From positions 1 through 64,000 of the forward strand of contig CAVOOI010000034.1 of the NCBI GenBank assembly GCA_963697455.1: 64,000 bases of DNA. The letters run 5' to 3'. The notes beneath the pieces are model-generated. The model was not told where the DNA came from and ran no database searches. It worked only from the letters and a program-made list of their open reading frames with translations. The DNA comes from JAFEDN01 sp963697455 (lineage in GTDB: Bacteria > Pseudomonadota > Gammaproteobacteria > Coxiellales > Coxiellaceae). The translations under genes and the position numbers were made by a program. Positions 19,423 to 29,394 of this stretch are shown here, piece after piece (positions within the stretch are counted from its first letter, which is position 1; each line of letters begins with the position of its first letter).

Positions 19423-22400
19423 TTATGGGGTATAAGTTATTGGGTAGGAATGTGGTTTCTGCACGAAAAGCCTGGAAGATAACGGCTTTGCCCACAAACT
19501 TAAACTAATACAATGGCCTAATATCTTACCTGAAGTCTCACCCATTGACGAGCGGATGATTTGTGAACACCGATCCTGGATGCTTTGTTCAAATTTATTT
19601 AACTCAGCTAGCTGCTTGGTGTAACCGTTGTCTTTTTCTTCCGGATGTTCGGTTGAAAATTGTTTTTGTTTAGTTTGAGTCAGCAAAATTGCTCTTCTTA
19701 GATAAGTCTGTGCTTTAACAAAATTTTGCATGGCGGATGCGATTTCTGATAAATAGATCAGCGGTTCAGGTTCTTGGGTGTTGATAATGGTTAATTTCTC
19801 AAAACTATGCATAGAATCACGTAATTTTTGTTGGCTTAAATAAGCCAGTCCTTCGTATTTGAGCGCCAATTCATTTTTAGAATTAAAAGCCAATTCGGTA
19901 TGACACTTTTCCAGCAGTTTAGTATAATCCTTACTTTGCAGGTGGATCTGGTATTCGTAAGTCATGTTCTGTTTGATAAGCTCTGAATTTTTAGGCTGTA
20001 GGGTCAGCATCCTTTGGCATTGCTCTTGAGCTTTACTAAATCGACCTTGCTGCTCCTCTTCTTGCGCGGTTTTACGCAGTAAAAACAGAATGATTTGCTG
20101 TTGATTTGACGAGCCTTCGTGGTTAATTTCCAAATAATATTTCCAAAGTTGATCAATATCGGGTTTAATTTCCTTAGCCTCTAAGCCCGCAGCCGCCACA
20201 TTTAATTTTAATGAAATGACCCCGGCCCTGAATTCTGCGCTCATGGACTCACCATTGGCTAACAATTGTGTACTCAACTGGTCGGCTTGAAGATATTTTT
20301 TCTGTTCGAACAAATGTGCTACCTGATAAAAATCTCTTCTCTGTTGATAGAAGGGTTGTTTGTTTAATTGATACGCTTGTTCCGCGGATTGGGAGGCTGC
20401 TAAAGATTCACCAGCCTTGGCAGCCCGAATCATACTTTTTTCATGGATAAACACCATTTTTTGGGTCCAGTGCTCTTGTTCTTTTTCATCTGTAGCAGCC
20501 ATAATATCTTGATAATGTTGAGCAGATTGGTGTTGATCAACCGGCTTGTCATCAGCGGCTAATTGCACGTCTACATTAAACTGGATTTTTTTGAGAAAAA
20601 TCGCCTGTTGTGGCTGTAATTGCTGTGATGCTAATTTTTGTTGTAATTTAGACAATTCTGGGTGATTCTTTTCCTCAAGATATTGGCTGCAAAGATACAA
20701 GTCGATCCGTTGTTGACTGCCAATGCCAGGATCAATTTCCGCGATTTTTTGGAGAATAACCAAACCTTCCGGCCAATTTTTCGGTTTGGAATCAGCCGAG
20801 CTTTTTACTTGCCATTGGTCAAAATGATTATCCAGGATATGCTTCACGATTTGAGTGCAATGTTGTTTTTGCTCGGCCGGGACTGTTTTAATCATTTCTC
20901 GATAAACGCCTAAAGGTATTTCAATATCCACCGGCTTGTCAGCAGATAATCCAGCGTAAGCCACCAGGAAAATCTGTTTCAGATTGAATTGCAGTTGCTT
21001 ATCTAAAGATTTGTTCTGTAACAATTGCCCTGATAATTTCTCAGCTTCAGCAAACCGTTTTTCTTCAAGGTAGCGTTGACATTGATAATAACCAATTCGG
21101 TCTTGATTTTTATCTTTGCCGGTATATTGATCTATCTGTTTCAATCCTTCGATAATTGCCCCAAATTCCTTCTTTTTCTCCAGTTCTCCGATTTGCAGGT
21201 TATATTCCATGGCCGACGCCTTATTTTGTACTGTAGTAGCATTATGGATCAGCTTTACCCCCTGGTATCCGGCATAAACACCCACGGCCGCTATGCCCAG
21301 TCCACCCGTTCCAGCAGCTACGCCTAAAGCAGTCTGAGTACCTCCTGCGGCAATTGCGGAAAAAGTCCAACTGACTCCGGAACCGGCCGCGACCATCCCG
21401 GCTTTAACCCCGGCAACAGTTAATCCCATCTTTGACGCCGCCGTAATACTGATTGAAGTATAAGTAACTAGGTTTTTCAAACCATGATACATTTCATTTT
21501 CTGGAAGTTTTTTCCCTGTAGCCTGCAAATTATATTCATAAATTTTCATGCCTAAAGAAATCATCGACGCCGTCGCCAAGGCGCCTTCTCCGTAGGTTTC
21601 TAACGCCGCCTGCCATCCTGACTGTGAAATAGTTTCGGAGATATTTTTTCCTAAATGAATAGCTGCATCCCAAGATTGTTGAACACTAAAATGAGCAACC
21701 ATGTCTTTCAATTCACTCAAGCCTTTTATTTCTGAAAAAAATGGTTGAGTCATCTGCACGGTTTCTGCCATTAAAGTAGCGCCTTCTAAAGCAAAAGCCG
21801 CTTTGGTTAACACTTGGTCGTATTCTTTTGAATTAATACTGTTCTGGTACAGTCTGGTAAATTGCACGATCGCCGACATTCCGCCAATCAGATTCGATAA
21901 ATTCGCAATCCCTTTTTGCAAAGAAGTCGGTTTTGCCTCGGCTTTTTTTATCCAGCCCGGCTTAACTTTTTCGGCATAATGCGGCAATAATTTATGCGCG
22001 ATGTCAACGCCGACTTGAACAACTCGCAAAGCTTTAATAGCGGTTTCATTTTCATCAAAGTGATGTATGGCCATTGGTGTGGCCATTTGAATCAGCGTCA
22101 ATAATCCGTCGGCAAATTTAAATTGGGTGGATTGTTTTATAAATTTATCGAGCTCTCCCAGCTTATAAATGGCATAACTGTTACCTTGCAAACTTAAATA
22201 CAGCTTTCTGAGTTCTAAATATTGTTTATGCTTAACTAATATATCTTCACATTGGCTGATAACAGCAATATTAGGTTCCAAGTTTAAACTTTTATAATAA
22301 AAATTCAGCGCTGTACCTGGAGCTTTTTCCTTGTAGTATTCACCCAATCTTAACAACACCTCATTCATTTCAATGGAAAGCACTTTCGCATTTTCGATGA

Positions 22401-24909
22401 ATTTGACATAGTAACTGACAGCCGCTTCATGATCACCCTGTTGATACTTGATATCCCCCTGAACTTTAAAATCACTCAGTTCGCACGGCTGGTTACAAAT
22501 AATTTCCCCTATAACACCGGCTTCTTTTAGAAGCTTCTGTTCCAAAAGTAAGTCTCGCATCTGGGTTGCGGAACGATAGGCTAAATCATTTTGTTTTTCT
22601 AACAGGGTTTCCAGCAGCTCTACAGAATAAGTCGCATCTCCTTCTTGGCCAATCACAATCTGAAATTTTGCTAATGCCTCATCGTGGTTCCCTAAGCGTA
22701 CTAACATCAGTGCTTGGCGGTAATTTAGTTTAGAGGATGGTGATAATTCTTTGGAAACCGCCAAAGCTAATTCATAATGTTTTAGTTGTTCATAACCATT
22801 CATTTCCCGGCTTTTAATCGACTCATCAGCCGGTTTACTGCTGCGTTGTTCCGCATTAAATTGCCGCAATTGTTTAAACCAGCTAGGATTATTTTTAGTC
22901 AGCTCTATCAAGCTGTCATGGTAAACGCTCTCTAACGTATCTAAAATAGTTTGTTCATGAGCCGTTATACCGAAATCAGCTTGCTTCTGTTTGAGCTCAT
23001 TGATCCCTTTTAAGCTGAACATTCTGCCTTGAGCTGGGTCTAGGTTATCTAGATAATATCCAGAAATATAAGCGAAACGACCGGGTTCGTCTGGAAATTT
23101 ATCTATTAATTCCGGAATATTGCCAGGGTCGAAGTTCTGTAACCGCTGATAATGATCAGCATAAGTTTGATCTAAGCGCCTGTAACCCTCAAGATCATTC
23201 CGCATCAGCGCTTGCATGCCCTCAATATTTCCAGTGACTGCGGCATAGCGCATTCTAGCCACATATTTGCTATCACGAGGATGCAGATTTAAATAATCAT
23301 GCAAAGTGCTATCCAGCAAATGCAGGTTTCTTCGATTAGGCTTTTGACAATATTTTTCCGCACAACCAAACAGCTCAATTCCGATCTTTTTGGCGGGAGA
23401 CATCCGCCAATATTTACATTGCCGCCAAAGAAAATAAGCCAAGCTGGGTAAATCAATCGCAATGCTGACATTATAATCTTTGACCGGGAAAGAATAACTA
23501 GCCTGCCAATCTCTTAAGGATATCCGCTGTTCGGGTAAAGATGCACCGGTAACACATTTCGGAACTGGATAATCCTGCAGATAACTTCGATTTCTGTAAT
23601 CTGCATAATTTGGTTTGGTAAAAAGAATTTGAATTTTCTGTTCTAGTTTTTCAGTTTTCAGCTCGGTTTTCTTTTCGTCCCCATACCAAACATGTTGATG
23701 AGGAGTTTTTACCACCACTGGATGGTTTTGCGGGTTAGTTTCAGGTAAAAGAGCAGGAATGTTGCTGGATCCTTCGACACATAATTGTAAATAAAAATCT
23801 TTCAAATCCTTGGTTACTTCATGGGTTTCCATTTGGGGCAATTGCGGCAATGGTGGAGTGGCCATCCAATCTTTTACTGAAGAAACTACCTTCTCGACGA
23901 CGCCAGCCTGCGACCAAAGCACGACATAAAGAGGCCCGGGGACAACTACACCCGTGAGTTTTATTAATATTTTTGGAAGTAAATAATAAGCAACCCGATC
24001 TGCCACTATAGTCGATGCGGTTTTGCAGCTTTCCCAAGACGCCTGCTGGAAACCATCAGTTGGATAACTTTTGTAGAAAGTGTTAACGACCGCCAGCGTG
24101 TCAACGGCATAGCCGAATTTTTCACCCAATTTGGCTGATTTATCAATCAGCGCATTGCGAGCTAGATTTTCCTTTAATTCCCGGCGATAACCTGGTTTGA
24201 AAATACTGCGGTAATAACTATCTTCAGGAATGATAGCTTTGCCGTATTCCAATATTTCATTGGTAAAATCCCAAAAATTAACAAGATCATATAATGGCTC
24301 GGTGGGATCGAGATCCGAACTGGTCGGTAATTTTATTTCCTTGGGGGGTTCTACATTACTAATAAACACCTGCCCAGAACTATGTGCCCGCCGATAATCG
24401 GCTATCACTGCTTTTTCAATTTTTGAAGCCACGTGAGAAGGCACTTCAATAATAATAGGGATGTTGCGACGTTGATAATCTTCGAGTCGGTATTTTAGTT
24501 GTATTTTCGATAAAGCTTGATTATTTATTTTAATAATTAATTTTATTTCAGAGAAACTTTGGTAATCTTTTGATGAAGGTAGTTCGACGGTTAAACGTGG
24601 TCTGAATGGATTCTCGTAACAAATCTCATGTAAAGTTTTACCGGATAATTTAGGAGTGACATAGTTGAGAAAATCGTTCAGCTCACCTTTATAAGGTTCG
24701 TTTTCTAGCGACGATTCCCGCCAATTGAACCCAGGGCGAAGGAAAATTTTTTCATCTAAGCCAGTCGCTGCAGCCCGATATTGAATTAATAATTTGACCG
24801 CTGTTTGTAGTAATGGATCTAAATCTGAATCCATTTTTTTGAAAACTAACGGAACGGCAATATTCAAAGCCGTTTTTAAATCATCACTGATTTGTCCTTG
24901 CCTTTGCAT
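19423..24909 (-). CDS. Giant TPR-repeat protein (1,828 aa), effector-like
   Basis: One uninterrupted ORF of 5.5 kb with an ideal site (AAGGAGGAGG) before ATG. The N-terminal 600 residues match nothing I know and include a hydrophobic stretch near 306-345 (LLPKILIKLTGVVVPGPLYV). Residues about 600-950 and 1250-1780 hold TPR-like units (A..Y...L...P...). Between them, about 1150-1225, is a Gly/Ala-rich hydrophobic region (GLTVAGVKAGMVAAGSG and similar), perhaps a membrane-inserting hairpin. TPR scaffolds of this size with glycine-rich membrane segments are typical of host-manipulating proteins of intracellular bacteria. Function unknown. First gene of a two-gene unit with the 427-aa protein. 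Confidence 0.75.
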   Translation of the reverse strand: MQRQGQISDDLKTALNIAVPLVFKKMDSDLDPLLQTAVKLLIQYRAAATGLDEKIFLRPGFNWRESSLENEPYKGELNDFLNYVTPKLSGKTLHEICYENPFRPRLTVELPSSKDYQSFSEIKLIIKINNQALSKIQLKYRLEDYQRRNIPIIIEVPSHVASKIEKAVIADYRRAHSSGQVFISNVEPPKEIKLPTSSDLDPTEPLYDLVNFWDFTNEILEYGKAIIPEDSYYRSIFKPGYRRELKENLARNALIDKSAKLGEKFGYAVDTLAVVNTFYKSYPTDGFQQASWESCKTASTIVADRVAYYLLPKILIKLTGVVVPGPLYVVLWSQAGVVEKVVSSVKDWMATPPLPQLPQMETHEVTKDLKDFYLQLCVEGSSNIPALLPETNPQNHPVVVKTPHQHVWYGDEKKTELKTEKLEQKIQILFTKPNYADYRNRSYLQDYPVPKCVTGASLPEQRISLRDWQASYSFPVKDYNVSIAIDLPSLAYFLWRQCKYWRMSPAKKIGIELFGCAEKYCQKPNRRNLHLLDSTLHDYLNLHPRDSKYVARMRYAAVTGNIEGMQALMRNDLEGYRRLDQTYADHYQRLQNFDPGNIPELIDKFPDEPGRFAYISGYYLDNLDPAQGRMFSLKGINELKQKQADFGITAHEQTILDTLESVYHDSLIELTKNNPSWFKQLRQFNAEQRSSKPADESIKSREMNGYEQLKHYELALAVSKELSPSSKLNYRQALMLVRLGNHDEALAKFQIVIGQEGDATYSVELLETLLEKQNDLAYRSATQMRDLLLEQKLLKEAGVIGEIICNQPCELSDFKVQGDIKYQQGDHEAAVSYYVKFIENAKVLSIEMNEVLLRLGEYYKEKAPGTALNFYYKSLNLEPNIAVISQCEDILVKHKQYLELRKLYLSLQGNSYAIYKLGELDKFIKQSTQFKFADGLLTLIQMATPMAIHHFDENETAIKALRVVQVGVDIAHKLLPHYAEKVKPGWIKKAEAKPTSLQKGIANLSNLIGGMSAIVQFTRLYQNSINSKEYDQVLTKAAFALEGATLMAETVQMTQPFFSEIKGLSELKDMVAHFSVQQSWDAAIHLGKNISETISQSGWQAALETYGEGALATASMISLGMKIYEYNLQATGKKLPENEMYHGLKNLVTYTSISITAASKMGLTVAGVKAGMVAAGSGVSWTFSAIAAGGTQTALGVAAGTGGLGIAAVGVYAGYQGVKLIHNATTVQNKASAMEYNLQIGELEKKKEFGAIIEGLKQIDQYTGKDKNQDRIGYYQCQRYLEEKRFAEAEKLSGQLLQNKSLDKQLQFNLKQIFLVAYAGLSADKPVDIEIPLGVYREMIKTVPAEQKQHCTQIVKHILDNHFDQWQVKSSADSKPKNWPEGLVILQKIAEIDPGIGSQQRIDLYLCSQYLEEKNHPELSKLQQKLASQQLQPQQAIFLKKIQFNVDVQLAADDKPVDQHQSAQHYQDIMAATDEKEQEHWTQKMVFIHEKSMIRAAKAGESLAASQSAEQAYQLNKQPFYQQRRDFYQVAHLFEQKKYLQADQLSTQLLANGESMSAEFRAGVISLKLNVAAAGLEAKEIKPDIDQLWKYYLEINHEGSSNQQQIILFLLRKTAQEEEQQGRFSKAQEQCQRMLTLQPKNSELIKQNMTYEYQIHLQSKDYTKLLEKCHTELAFNSKNELALKYEGLAYLSQQKLRDSMHSFEKLTIINTQEPEPLIYLSEIASAMQNFVKAQTYLRRAILLTQTKQKQFSTEHPEEKDNGYTKQLAELNKFEQSIQDRCSQIIRSSMGETSGKILGHCISLSLWAKPLSSRLFVQKPHSYPITYTP

Positions 24910-24932
24910 TCCTCCTCCTTGTTCAAGTGTTG

Positions 24933-26573
24933 CTAGAGGGGCAGCGCCCAGCTAATAAATGCTAATGCTGCGCCGCAAGCCCAGGGCCACCATGAGTGGT
25001 TAACAAACCAGCCAGTGTCGGCGAAGCTGTTGAGAGCGGCGAGGACCAACAGCGCTACGCCGGCGCCAAAGATAAAATGCCGTCTTCTAGTTTGATAAAT
25101 AATTCGGTTTTGCCGTTCGATTAAAGCTTGTACCGGCATATGCTGTTGTTGATGAGTGTATTCTAAAATCGAATGCAGCAGCTTAGGGATCTTAAGTAAT
25201 TTTTCGGTATTTTCGTAACCGTCTTCACGAATAATTTTTGCAAGATTTTTAACGCTGCGTTGCTGACGAATCCAACGCTCCATAAAGGGTTTAGCGGTAG
25301 CCCAGATATCTAACTGCGGGTAAAGCTGACGTCCTAAGCCCTCGATGCTTAATAAAGTTTTTTGCAACAGCAATAATTGCGGTTGCAATTCCATATGAAA
25401 ACGTTCAGCGGTAGTAAATAAGCGGAGTAATAATTGGCCGAACGAAATATCCTGCAAAGGTTGTTCGAAGATAGGTTCACAAACCGTACGAATAGCCGCT
25501 TCGAATTGATCAATCCGAGTTTGCGGCGGCAACCATCCAGATTCCACATGTAAAATCGCCACTTGACGGTAATTTCTATCTAAAAAAGCCAACAGATTTT
25601 GGGCTAAATAATGATTATCTGAAGGACTCAAGCTGCCCACAATGCCGAAGTCAACCACATTAAATTTCGGATTTTCGGTATCGGTGCAATCGACGAATAA
25701 ATTGCCAGGATGCATGTCGGCGTGGAAAAAATTATCGCGGAACACCTGGGTAAAGAACATTTCCACCCCGTTTTCCGCCAATTTTTTGAAATTACATCCG
25801 TGTTCATGCAGACTTGCTGTATCTGAAATGCGTATACCGTGAATGCGTTCCATGACTAAAACTTGGGTGTGGACATACTCCCAATAAATTTTAGGTACAT
25901 ATAATTGAGAAGAGTTCAGAAAGTTACGCCGTAACTGCGAGGCATTGGCGGCCTCACGCTGTAGATCTAATTCATCGACAATAGTGCTTTCAAATTCGGC
26001 GACTAATTCAATCGCATGTAAACGTTTTCCCTGCGACCAGAACCGCTCAGTTAAACGCGCGACTAAATATAATAAAGCGATATCATGGCTGATAATCGTG
26101 GTGATTTTAGGCCGTAATATTTTAACTACCACGCTCTCGCCATTCGGCAGCGTGGCAGCGTGGACTTGCGCAATAGAAGCTGAGGCTAAGGGGACATCTT
26201 CAAAGTAGGCGAAAAGTTTGTTGATTTTCGCCCCTAATGCATTTTCAATCATTTGCCGGGCTTGCTTGCTGGGAAATGGTGGGACCTGATCTTGCAACAA
26301 AGCCAGTTCATTGGCAATATCCTCGGGCAGCAAGTCACGCCGGGTCGATAACAGTTGTCCAAATTTTACAAATATGGGGCCTAAAGATCCTAGAGCGAAA
26401 CGAATGGACTCCCCTCGCGAACGCCCCTTTTTGGCGAGCATGCGCCAAGGATTCAGATAAGCCAATAAACGCACTACTGGGTAGCGTGTTCCAACTACAT
26501 CAGGGGTAAAAGTGTAGCGCATTAATACAATGTTGATCTGCAACAATCGGAAAAATTGCGTGACTCTCTTCAT
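24933..26573 (-). CDS. ubiB: UbiB, ubiquinone biosynthesis ADCK-family atypical kinase/ATPase
   Basis: 546 aa, the usual length. Motifs: the family-specific PIFVKFGQLLSTRRDLLP (KxGQ) near residue 70, VVVKILRP with the nucleotide-site lysine, HADMHPGNLFVD near 285, and the DFG motif VVDFGIVG. Two hydrophobic segments near the C-terminus (FIFGAGVALLVLAALNSF and the following WWPWACGAALAF) anchor it in the inner membrane. It is needed for ubiquinone production, probably extracting or handling lipid intermediates. In many gammaproteobacteria it follows ubiE and ubiJ; here it stands alone between effector-like genes. Downstream, the giant TPR gene starts upstream on the same strand rather than forming a ubi operon. 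Confidence 0.96.
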   Translation of the reverse strand: MKRVTQFFRLLQINIVLMRYTFTPDVVGTRYPVVRLLAYLNPWRMLAKKGRSRGESIRFALGSLGPIFVKFGQLLSTRRDLLPEDIANELALLQDQVPPFPSKQARQMIENALGAKINKLFAYFEDVPLASASIAQVHAATLPNGESVVVKILRPKITTIISHDIALLYLVARLTERFWSQGKRLHAIELVAEFESTIVDELDLQREAANASQLRRNFLNSSQLYVPKIYWEYVHTQVLVMERIHGIRISDTASLHEHGCNFKKLAENGVEMFFTQVFRDNFFHADMHPGNLFVDCTDTENPKFNVVDFGIVGSLSPSDNHYLAQNLLAFLDRNYRQVAILHVESGWLPPQTRIDQFEAAIRTVCEPIFEQPLQDISFGQLLLRLFTTAERFHMELQPQLLLLQKTLLSIEGLGRQLYPQLDIWATAKPFMERWIRQQRSVKNLAKIIREDGYENTEKLLKIPKLLHSILEYTHQQQHMPVQALIERQNRIIYQTRRRHFIFGAGVALLVLAALNSFADTGWFVNHSWWPWACGAALAFISWALPL

Positions 26574-26638
26574 TTATCCATATCCATCTCCTGCAATAAA
26601 GTCATTTTATGCGGATTGGATGTTAAAGTCCAAGGGTC

Positions 26639-26740
26639 AGCAATTCCCGGTGAACCGGGAATTGCTTCCTGGTTTTGATCCTGAGCCCTGGCAAAGCCAG
26701 GACTCAGGAATGAAGAGGGAGTTCGCTCCGCTCACTCTCT
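26639..26740. repeat. Array of intergenic hairpins (REP-like)
   Basis: Three successive inverted repeats between ubiB and the 820-aa gene: 26639-26666 with perfect 12-bp arms (AGCAATTCCCGG, loop TGAA); 26680-26708 with arms CCTGAG(C)CCTGGC around AAA; and a weaker one at about 26714-26740 (AGAGGGAG against CACTCTCT). The first could end the 820-aa transcript. The cluster resembles REP/BIME elements. Confidence 0.6.
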
Positions 26741-26797
26741 TTAACTCCCATCAGGATATGAAAAATATTTTTAAATTTGCCGTCTCCACTTTACGGT

Positions 26798-29260
26798 TTA
26801 TAGCACTACGGCACGTTCCCGTTGTAATTCCGTAATGGATTTACGGACGCTTTTTTGCTGGGTGGCGCTAGATTCAGACATTGAATTAATAAATGACATC
26901 GACGCTTTACTTGCTTTCTCTGGGGTAGTCAACGGGATAAGGTGAGCGCTCGAACTTGAGATGGGAGAAGGTAGACTGTCTGGCGAGCTTGAGCGGCTGC
27001 TGCTGATGCCCAAACTGCTTGGAGACATGGATTGTTTAGAAGAGCTGCTGAAAGGAAGGCTTAGGTGCAGGTCTGACTGGTTAAATTTTAAAGCTGAGAA
27101 ATTCCCGTTGATTTTTTCAATCCGATCGAATTCGGGTCCTGTAAACCACAGTTTTGAGTTGTCCGTATAAGTTTTAAAATGATGTTGCGCAACGCTGAGA
27201 ATTTGATGATAATTGTCGCGGAAAAATCGTCGTAAACCCCGCGCGGATGGTTTTTCCTCCGAAGCATACATTAAATTTACGTTCATCTTAAATTGTAAAC
27301 ATTGATTTTGAAACCGTTCAAATTCCAGTAGTACCACAGATTTAGAATGTTTGTTTTTTTTGGCGCAGGAAAATAAGGTTAGAGATTGCTTTTCTAAATC
27401 TTGCAATTGCTTACCGAGATCGAGCTGAGGATTTCTTGGAGTAGGAGTCGGATCCACAGGCTTTATTATTTTAGTTATCAGTTGATATTGATGGATTAAA
27501 TTTTGATATTCAATCAGCAGTGGGCTATCTTTTGGTAATTTCTGGTATTTAATAATTTTCTCTTCTAGTATAAGCGCAAGGTTAGTTAATTCATTTAAGT
27601 TTTCCTCGATTGCGCGTAGACTTTTCTCAATTAAGAGTTGAATATCTTCTAAACTTTCGCCGTGTTTAGTCCCATAGTACGTAAGCGCTGTATCTATTTG
27701 TTTTTCTAAAAAATTGCATGAACTGGTGAGATCTTTTATTCGTTGTATACGTTTAGCAGCCATTTCTTCACTATGCGCTAATTTTTTCGAATATTCAGAC
27801 CCTAAGGTTGACACAGAGTCAAACTTGGGTAGAGTGATCTCCCGGAACATAGGCTCTAAAGACTTATTGTAAGTTGGACTTTGGGAAGTGAGGGAGTTTA
27901 CTCTAAAAAGATCTAGTGTGATTTCAGTAGGCGAAAATACTTGTGATTCGGGTAATCTCACATCTTCTCTAACCTCAGTTACTGCTAATTCACTGATATA
28001 AGTTTCAACGATAGCATGTTCAGCCGTCAGGATTGACTCTTTTTGAGTGAGTAGATCAATTATTTGCTGCAAGACTTCGGCTTCACGCGCAAGTTCATCT
28101 TTCTCTGGTTTTTTTTCTTCAGACTGTGCGGATGGCTTGACAGGAACGAGCTTCGTCACTTTGCCATTGCGAAGTTCGGTCAATTGCGCTTTACCCATGG
28201 CCACTCGATCATTACTGACTGAATTGGAAGGAAGCTTCCGAAGCTTAGTCACCCCTAATTGCAAAAGACAGGAGTTCAGATCCGATTTAATTTCATGTAA
28301 TTTTTTTATTTCAGTTTGAATATTCCCCTTTCTAATTTTTAAGCTAGGCAGATCTTGTTGCATGGAGAGTAACATGATTGGAGTATTGACTAGTTCACTA
28401 GTGTTCTCTAAATCCTTAAGAAGGAAGCCGGCGACTTGAGTATATGTTTCGAAATTCAAATTGGAGTTGGCCAAGTGTAAAATGGTGTTATTAATATAGT
28501 CACGCACAGACCTTAAATAGCGAGCTAAAATCTGATTTTTTTCTGAAGTTTTATCTAAATCTTTGGCAAGATGACCCAACAGTAAAGCATCCGTAGTAGT
28601 ATAGAGAAATTTAGCTTCGGAGAGAGTATCTTCAGTAATTTTTTCTTGCTTTACCTTCGCTTTGGCGATATGTTTTTTCTTTAATATAGTCACCAATTTT
28701 ATGCCCAATGAAATACCTGTGGATACTCCGTAAGTTGCACCGCCGGTTACCACTTCTGTGAGCAAGTGTTGAGTGATCTGCTCAGCCGCTTTGAATAAAG
28801 CTTCTTTAGCTAAGTCTTGTACGGTTTTTCCTAAGAAATTAGCAATGCTAGAAGTGATCCCGCTGTCATTAATGGTTTGCCATTTTTGCAAGGATTTACA
28901 AATTTCCTCAAGGACTGCGATAGCTTGTTCGCTTTGTTCAATTTTTTCTTCATGTTCTAAAAGAAGATCGTGCAAGTGTCTAGCGGTTTCCGCGTCACTT
29001 CGTTGTTGAAACCAGGTTAATCTACGCATTCTTTCCAGGGCTTCGGCATTGAGTTTTCTGCCTTTATCAATTTTAAGAGAATGTGCGGGCCCGTCCGGAG
29101 CTAAAGCACTACAAATCATCCTTCTTACTCTGCCTGGTTTCTCGACATTCATAATTAGTTTGAAATCTTTACCTTTTCTAACATCATATTCACCGATGAA
29201 AAGGCCATTAAGAAGCCCGTTGAAAGCAAGAGTGGGTAATGAAGATGAGTCAAAATGCAT
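26798..29260 (-). CDS. Coiled-coil, Ser-rich protein of unknown function (820 aa), effector-like
   Basis: Intact ORF. The N-terminal about 70 residues form a compact domain (FNGLLNGLFIGEYDVRKGKDF, split across a turn). Long coiled-coil helices follow around 90-130 and 200-270, with a Gly-rich hydrophobic segment at 163-190 (VVTGGATYGVSTGISLGIKL). More coiled coil runs from about 330 to 620. Residues about 735-790 are nearly pure Ser/Pro/Leu (PSSLGISSSRSSSPDSLPSP), followed by a charged C-terminus (ITELQRERAVVL). No family recognised. The low-complexity Ser tract and long coiled coils are common in secreted effectors; that role is inferred only. Confidence 0.65.
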   Translation of the reverse strand: MHFDSSSLPTLAFNGLLNGLFIGEYDVRKGKDFKLIMNVEKPGRVRRMICSALAPDGPAHSLKIDKGRKLNAEALERMRRLTWFQQRSDAETARHLHDLLLEHEEKIEQSEQAIAVLEEICKSLQKWQTINDSGITSSIANFLGKTVQDLAKEALFKAAEQITQHLLTEVVTGGATYGVSTGISLGIKLVTILKKKHIAKAKVKQEKITEDTLSEAKFLYTTTDALLLGHLAKDLDKTSEKNQILARYLRSVRDYINNTILHLANSNLNFETYTQVAGFLLKDLENTSELVNTPIMLLSMQQDLPSLKIRKGNIQTEIKKLHEIKSDLNSCLLQLGVTKLRKLPSNSVSNDRVAMGKAQLTELRNGKVTKLVPVKPSAQSEEKKPEKDELAREAEVLQQIIDLLTQKESILTAEHAIVETYISELAVTEVREDVRLPESQVFSPTEITLDLFRVNSLTSQSPTYNKSLEPMFREITLPKFDSVSTLGSEYSKKLAHSEEMAAKRIQRIKDLTSSCNFLEKQIDTALTYYGTKHGESLEDIQLLIEKSLRAIEENLNELTNLALILEEKIIKYQKLPKDSPLLIEYQNLIHQYQLITKIIKPVDPTPTPRNPQLDLGKQLQDLEKQSLTLFSCAKKNKHSKSVVLLEFERFQNQCLQFKMNVNLMYASEEKPSARGLRRFFRDNYHQILSVAQHHFKTYTDNSKLWFTGPEFDRIEKINGNFSALKFNQSDLHLSLPFSSSSKQSMSPSSLGISSSRSSSPDSLPSPISSSSAHLIPLTTPEKASKASMSFINSMSESSATQQKSVRKSITELQRERAVVL

Positions 29261-29394
29261 GCGTTAAGCCCTCTGTTAATTAATGGTATGATTATTTGCC
29301 GAGCATATCTTATCTGTTAATTATTAAAATAGTCTTATCAATCTAAATTTTATGTTACAGTATGTGCTTACTTCAAACTAAAGGGATAAAAAAA

